From assembly GCA_008360975.2 (NCBI GenBank), contig CM039198.1, forward strand, positions 9,258,547 through 9,322,546: a stretch of 64,000 nt of DNA, read 5' to 3'. This DNA comes from Lichenostomus cassidix (lineage: Eukaryota; Chordata; Aves; Passeriformes; Meliphagidae). The notes below the pieces were generated by a model that saw only the letters and a list, made by a program, of their open reading frames with translations, was not told the DNA's origin and searched no databases. Below, one piece after another: positions 39,880 to 64,000 of this stretch. A program made the translations under genes and the position numbers. The first letter of the stretch is position 1. Every line of letters begins with the position of its first letter.

Positions 39880-42800
39880 ACTCTTACAGGTGATGGCAGT
39901 CACAGATTCATGTTTGCTGCCAGTAGATCCAAAGATTCTTTAAGTAGAATGTCTTTTCTTGGTGGTTGTTTTGACAAATATACTTTCCCTTTTCTTCACA
40001 GGTAATGCTGACACTGTTTCCTTTCAGCTGGTCTTAGAATTATGAGGCAGACATGGTTAAAGGGATAAAAGGGTTTTACCTTGGTATTTTAATAGGTATT
40101 TTAAAAGTTGTAGGCCATTGGTTTTGAAGAAAAGGAGGAGAAAGATATCTTCAGTGTCAAGGCATTTTTCTCAGGAGAAAAGATATACCATTCCCAAGAT
40201 GCATGACTGTCACAGGACTCACTGAGTTTTATTGCCATGGTAATCCCCCAATTTATGCATTGAATAGAAACAAATGTAATGAGATTTGAAAAGATGTACT
40301 ATGATCTTTTGAGCCTGTCTTTAAATTATACTCTTTTCTAATGAAAGTACAAAGATAATTTATGTAAAGGGAACAGAAAGATAGCCTAAACTTGTGAAAA
40401 GTGTATGATATTGCATGCTGATTTTCTGCGTCACTGAACATGAGTTTGACACTGCACCAAGGCCAAACAGAATTAATGACAATCTTTGAGAGATTCCTTT
40501 CTAAAAATATATTTGCAAGCCTTTTTTTTTTGCACAGCTGTCACCCCAGCCTTGAAAAGCTTCTGGTATAACACTGGAACATGGGCACTGAAGATATCTT
40601 TCAGTTAACTACTGAACACTGCAAAATAATCAATGATATGTACTGTATATTTTAGGAGAAAGGGGATGTCTATCCTAAATTTATTGTTCTATTTTTTTCC
40701 CAACAAAAAGCAGTGACATGATCATCAGGTTTTTTTAGCAGTTGCAAGTTGGCAGCAATACATGTTCTGTGCAAGTTACTGACAAGAACTATTAATTACC
40801 CTGTGGACTGTGGGGCTATTTCACCTTAAAAGACAGATCCTCTTCTTCCTTATGCCCTTTTGGAGGCAACCAAACTGAAAACAATTAATCACCAGGCCAT
40901 TATTTATACCTGGCCATGAGAAGGCAACAAAACTATTTTTTTTAACCAAGCCATTCTGGTAGCAAAAACAGAAGTAGAGGCAGAAGCATTTGAAATAATA
41001 CATATTGTTTGCTCTCACTTACAGCTCATCTCATACCTGTACTGTCTCCTTGTGCAAGAGCAAATTATACTGCATATTTTGGAAGTTATCTAGTAGCAGC
41101 AGAAAAAAACCTGTTGAGATAAAAATGGCTTGACTTCCATGCCAGAAACTTTCAGCTAATTAAATGATGAGACATTCTGCCTGTTGCAAATAGACAACAG
41201 AAATAGTCAGTTACAAGTGGCCAAGACCAGAGGGTATTTACCCAAGGTTTCTATAAAAGCATGGAGATGTAACACCTGGACTACTGGCTGTAGTATGGGA
41301 GCTCTTACTAAAGCTGCCTTGCTTTTGGAGATCTGGAAATTGTCTAGTAGAATGCTAATTTTTGAAAAGTGTTTCAGTGAATGGTGGCCCAGTAAACCTA
41401 GTGCCAATACTAGGAAAAAAGTAGAAGCTAATAATGGTTAGCATTTGAGGACACACTGATAAATAAACATACTGAGAAAAACAGCATTTGCAAAGGGAAG
41501 TAGTATTCCACATAGTGGAAAATCAAAAATATGTGAATAGGTGGGAGAACCAGCTGGTAACTGTCTTAATGAATAGTGAGAAGGTATATCACCTTTCTCA
41601 AAGAAGCTAACTCCGCATCTGTGATGTTATATAAGATAGTTTTGAGAAGTGATCCTGGACAAGGACAGGCTGATAATCCTGCTGCAGACGTATAAGTGTC
41701 CCTGGGGATGGTGTCTGAGTGTCCAAAGTGGCTTGATGTGAAGCAAATCCCAGCAGCAGCTTGGGGGGAAGCTCAGTCCAGCAGCTCTATTTAGGTACAT
41801 ATTGCATTAGGGCCCAGCACAGCCCTCCTTGTACTGCCCTCAAAGGACATATCCTCATTGTCCCTGATGAACCCCACAGCCCTACTAAGTAATGTTCCCC
41901 TATGCCCTTGCTCTCCTTCTGCCTAGAGCCTGCCAGCAGGTTATGAAACAGCCCTCGTTGTGTGCTGAGTAGGGATTACCAGGGCATCAGGAGGACCTTG
42001 CCGGGTGCTAAGGACTCCTCTGCTTTTTGTAAAATATATTCTGCATCTGGGACGTCAACACTGTGCTTTGCTTGAGCTGTTTCAAAGTAGGCAGTAAATG
42101 CAGTGGGGAGAAATGAACTTCTGTCACAGCAAGATTGCTTCTCCCTATTTTTTTCTGACTGCCCACGTCAGCCTCACGTCTCCCCTGCAGTCTTGCCAGC
42201 AGCCAGGTGCAGAGCTGGGTCCCTGGGCTCTTATCAGGGCTCTGCTCTTTCCATGGCCATTTACCACTGCCTGAACAGTCATCCAGTCCAGAGCTGCTCT
42301 CCAAGGCATCTCTGTGGAGCCAAGCTGAAGCCAACTGCCACAAGGACTGCTACTTTCCTTGCTGTGAAAATACCTGGGAGGATGGGTATGGGAAAGAAAT
42401 GTGCTGTACTTCTCTAGTGTTCAAAACAAGCAGAAAACTCCATGCTGCCCTTTTCTTCCACATTTGATAGGCAAGGCCCAGCACCAACTCTTTTTAGGTA
42501 CCTTCCCTGTCTTCCCAACTGAAGTATTTTGAAGGAACTCCGAGATGCTTTTGTAACAGCAATTCAGCAAGCTCAGGAATTTGGGGGATAACATAACATG
42601 CTGGATCAGTTAATTTGGGAGTGACATGATTCCTGCAGCTCCATGCCGTCAGGTCCAACCAGTACCAAGACTGCAGATCCGTTCTTAGCCAGATATTTAC
42701 ACCTAACATGTGTGTACACCCTGTGGGGAGTTGCACAACTGTCCTCTGCACATTATTGACAGTGCACACACATGCATTTTCCCCATATTTACAGTACTTA

Positions 42801-44640
42801 CAGCTACAAGTTTCATTGTAAGGCAGGGTGTAGAGACAAGGGAGGTGGGAAAAGGGCAAAAAGCACAAAATCTTTTATAGGAACATTATGATGAAATGTG
42901 TACCTTTCATCCCTTCCGTAGTGCTCCAGTGTGAACTGAAGCCCTATTACCCTATTAACTTCATAAAAGTAGGAACTCTTCTGTAATTTGATGTCACTCA
43001 TTGGCAATTGTCTGTAACTCATCTTCCAGCAAGTGGTTTGCAGAGAACCTAACTTCAGCTCTCTGATCTCAGCCTGTTTTGTGGTCAAGGTAGCTAGGAT
43101 TTGGTCTGGGGTGGCCAGCAGTTTTTCAAACAAAACCAACTCGTGAAGCCAATTTCCACACCAGTCTTCACATACACAGAATATTGTGTATGTATTTCTT
43201 AGTCCATCACCCTGGTGAATCCAGGAGTTTCCCTAATAATATTCCAAAGTTTGGTAAATAATTCTCACAGAACACGCTTGAAAAGGATCAACTCTCTCCC
43301 CATATTGGGAATATTGAATCTGCTGTTTTGGGAGCACTCACAGCCCAGCTGTCTCTTGCTGACTTTGCCAGATGTTAAATACACCATGCTGGATCCAACA
43401 GCCTGGGAGAGGTTAGCCTTCAGCTCCTCCATTCCTCCAGGTCCATGCACCCTAGACCATGTCCCCTGTAGCAGAGTTCAAGATGTGCTCCCAGGAGGTA
43501 CAAATACACACAAAGTCAATGTATATGCCCTATATATTCATTTACATACTTAAATACATCTATCTATATAAAAATATATATATATACCTAAAACATCCCA
43601 TCACTAGCCCTGTGTGTTCCCAATGGCTCTTCCCCTGCACCCCACGATGTGCCCCACATCCCTGACAGCAGCCCTCCTCAGTCACAGAGGAGAGCTGCTC
43701 CCTGTGGTTCATGGTAGTGGGTTTCAAACCTGCACCTTGGACCTTGTGTTGTGTCAGGACAGTCCTAGGAACCTGGCCAAGGTTCCTTGGGGGTCCCCAA
43801 AGCACCCTGTGCTCCCCTGGACTTTAGGATGAGTGCCTTTGATGGGCTGATGGGCCCCAGTGAAGGGCTTGAGCATTGCTGGGCAGGATGTTATTTGGGC
43901 TCCCCCTCCTGCCATGGTCTCTCTGTGCTGCTTTGTGGCTGTGCAGCCAAGTTATTATTGCATAACCTTTAATCCAATATAAGATCCTGTGCCTACCCTG
44001 AAAAGTACATAGGAAAGACTCTGTGCAAGAACAAATTCCTCTCTTAACACTGGCATCCACACTAAGCTAGTGTCAAAGAAGGCAGCTACTGCCTACAAAG
44101 TTTGTACCTCTGGACAGAAACAGTTTGGACTACACTCTGGTTAGAAGTCCACACATTACCTGAAAGAAAAGATTATCTGCTTGACTCAGATGCAGGAAAA
44201 AACATAATGGGGACACCAAACACCTGAACAGTTTTTAGGCAGATAAGAGCATTTCTGAGCAAGAAGGCTTCCTACTTCTTTTGTTTCCATGGCATACATT
44301 AAAACAGCAATATCTGTGTGGTACAAAAGTTGCATGTTTTGTCTTTCTCCAAAAGGGACTCAGTAGCAATCTTTTTCACAGGTGGTAATCAATCCCAAAG
44401 ACATCTTTTCTCAGGTGTCGGACATGTGACTCTGGGAACATTTTTGGAGATGTCATGACACTCAACTAGGAATCCAGTCAGGGCAAGCTGTCCTGTAAAG
44501 CTGCAAAGTATTTATCAAAGCCTTGAAACTGAATGCTAAAAAGAGTGACTACTTTTGACCTTGATTATATATCCATGGTGAAAGAATAACATACAATTTC
44601 ATGTAACTGGATTACTGCTCAAAAAAATAGCTTTGCAAAT
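39880..44640. other. Intergenic, no gene recognised
   Basis: AT-rich unique-looking sequence, GC-richer at 41640-42350 and 43600-43950. No exon-like or RNA structure is seen. A short (TA)n lies at about 43556-43588. Confidence 0.5.
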
Positions 44641-44645
44641 CACGA

Positions 44646-44726
44646 ATGAGTGTATGTATGCATATATAAATATGTATACATGTATGTGTGTGCTTATATA
44701 TACACACATAGATCTATATGTATGCA
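44646..44726. repeat. (TATG)n/(TA)n microsatellite
   Basis: Mixed TGTATG, TATA and CACA units with palindromic character lie next to a CR1 copy. Confidence 0.8.
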
Positions 44727-44749
44727 TAAGCTGCTTTCCCAGGCACAGC

Positions 44750-45130
44750 TACAGGCTGGGTGAGGAATGAATCAACAGCAGCCCTGCGGAGAAGGACTTG
44801 GGGGTGTTGGTTGACAAGAAGCCCAACATTCCCTGGCTGTGTGGGCTGGAACCCAGAACCCTCTGTGTGCTGGGCTGATCACCGAGCATGGGCAGCAGGG
44901 GAGGGGAGGATTCTGCCCCTCTGCTCTGCTCAGGTGAGACCCCACCTGCAGAGCTGCCCCAGCCCTGAACCCCAGCACAGGAAGGATGTGGAGCTGCTGG
45001 AGTGACTCCAGAAGAGGCCACAGAGATGCTCCAAGGGCTGAAGCCCCACTGCTCTGGAGACAGGCTGGGTAAACTGGGAGTGTTCACCTGGAGAAGACTC
45101 TGGGGAGACCTTAGAGACCCTTCCAGTGCC
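44750..45130 (+). mobile_element. CR1 LINE fragment downstream of gene 2
   Basis: It contains the CR1 3' coding/UTR blocks AGAAGGACTTGGGGGTGTTG and CATGGGCAGCAGGGGAGGGG, with stops and indels. It lies between the 3' end of gene 2 and the rest of the intergenic region. Confidence 0.85.
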
Positions 45131-45339
45131 TAAATTTCCCAGTGAGAACAACGTAGGATGTCTGATTAAACCACTTTAAAAGTGGCTGAAAAATTTTGAA
45201 AATACCTGAAGCAAGATTTTTAATTGAATAAATAAGCTTTAAAAAGCAAGGACAAATGTAAACCTTAGAAGAATTCAGGGTAATGATTAAAATGCAACAC
45301 TCAACTTCTCAATATTTACATGGCATAAGATCTACAATT

Positions 45340-45345
45340 TTTATT
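45340..45345 (-). terminator. Poly(A) signal AATAAA of gene 2
   Basis: AATAAA on the minus strand lies about 115 nt past the TAA stop, matching the short 3' UTRs typical of fast MYH genes. The terminal exon would be about 45320-45611. A CR1 fragment begins about 190 nt further downstream. Confidence 0.65.
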
Positions 45346-45458
45346 GTGTAGGCATTACTCATCTATAGATTAATGAAGAACAAAGCAGTGTTTACAAAAT
45401 AAAAGTGATAGAATGTCACATTTTGTGCAATTCTCTCACTTTACAGCACTGGAGGCAT

Positions 45459-64000
<18,542 letters not shown>

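Overview
The window is vertebrate nuclear DNA, almost certainly from a songbird (oscine passerine). It carries two sarcomeric myosin heavy chain (MYH) genes in tandem, both on the minus strand. The bird assignment rests on many CR1 LINE fragments, long solo LTRs of ERVL type, compact introns, and a tRNA-Ile/CR1 composite SINE at 39738-39878 that resembles TguSINE1, known from passerines. Identifications come from remembered family sequences and conserved exon structure; no alignment was run.

Layout, low to high coordinate: (1) 1-2160 lies downstream of gene 1 and holds a C-rich minisatellite, a short CpG-rich block with a CTCF-like motif, and a GACACGGACAG-type minisatellite. (2) 2165-34560 is gene 1, complete: TATA promoter, two inferred non-coding exons, 39 coding exons, stop at 2379-2381, AATAAA at 2184-2189. 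The exons sum to 5826 nt (1941 residues plus stop) with no frame break. Several residues match mammalian MYH13 (extraocular/superfast myosin), and its place at the downstream end of the cluster also fits MYH13. (3) 34560-45320 is intergenic: promoter elements of gene 1, unclassified repeats, a minisatellite, the SINE and a CR1 copy. (4) 45320-64000 is gene 2, whose 5' part (coding exons 1-10) lies beyond the right edge. The 28 exons present have the same lengths as in gene 1 except the last. Its C-terminus ends GKKTESEE, close to what I recall of the chicken adult fast skeletal myosin (GKKAESEE).

Both genes encode class II thick-filament motors: an N-terminal ATPase/actin-binding head, a light-chain-binding neck and a long coiled-coil rod. 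They would be alternative isoforms chosen by fibre type or muscle, not partners in a pathway. Points that stand out: patchy gene conversion between the paralogues (some exons differ at 1-2 positions while neighbours differ widely), GC-AG introns at different places in each gene, a muscle-type promoter with a perfect CArG box for gene 1, a pair of solo LTRs with visible target-site duplications inside gene 2, and a 230-bp homopurine tract inside gene 1. I see no non-myosin protein gene, no RNA gene and no CRISPR array.
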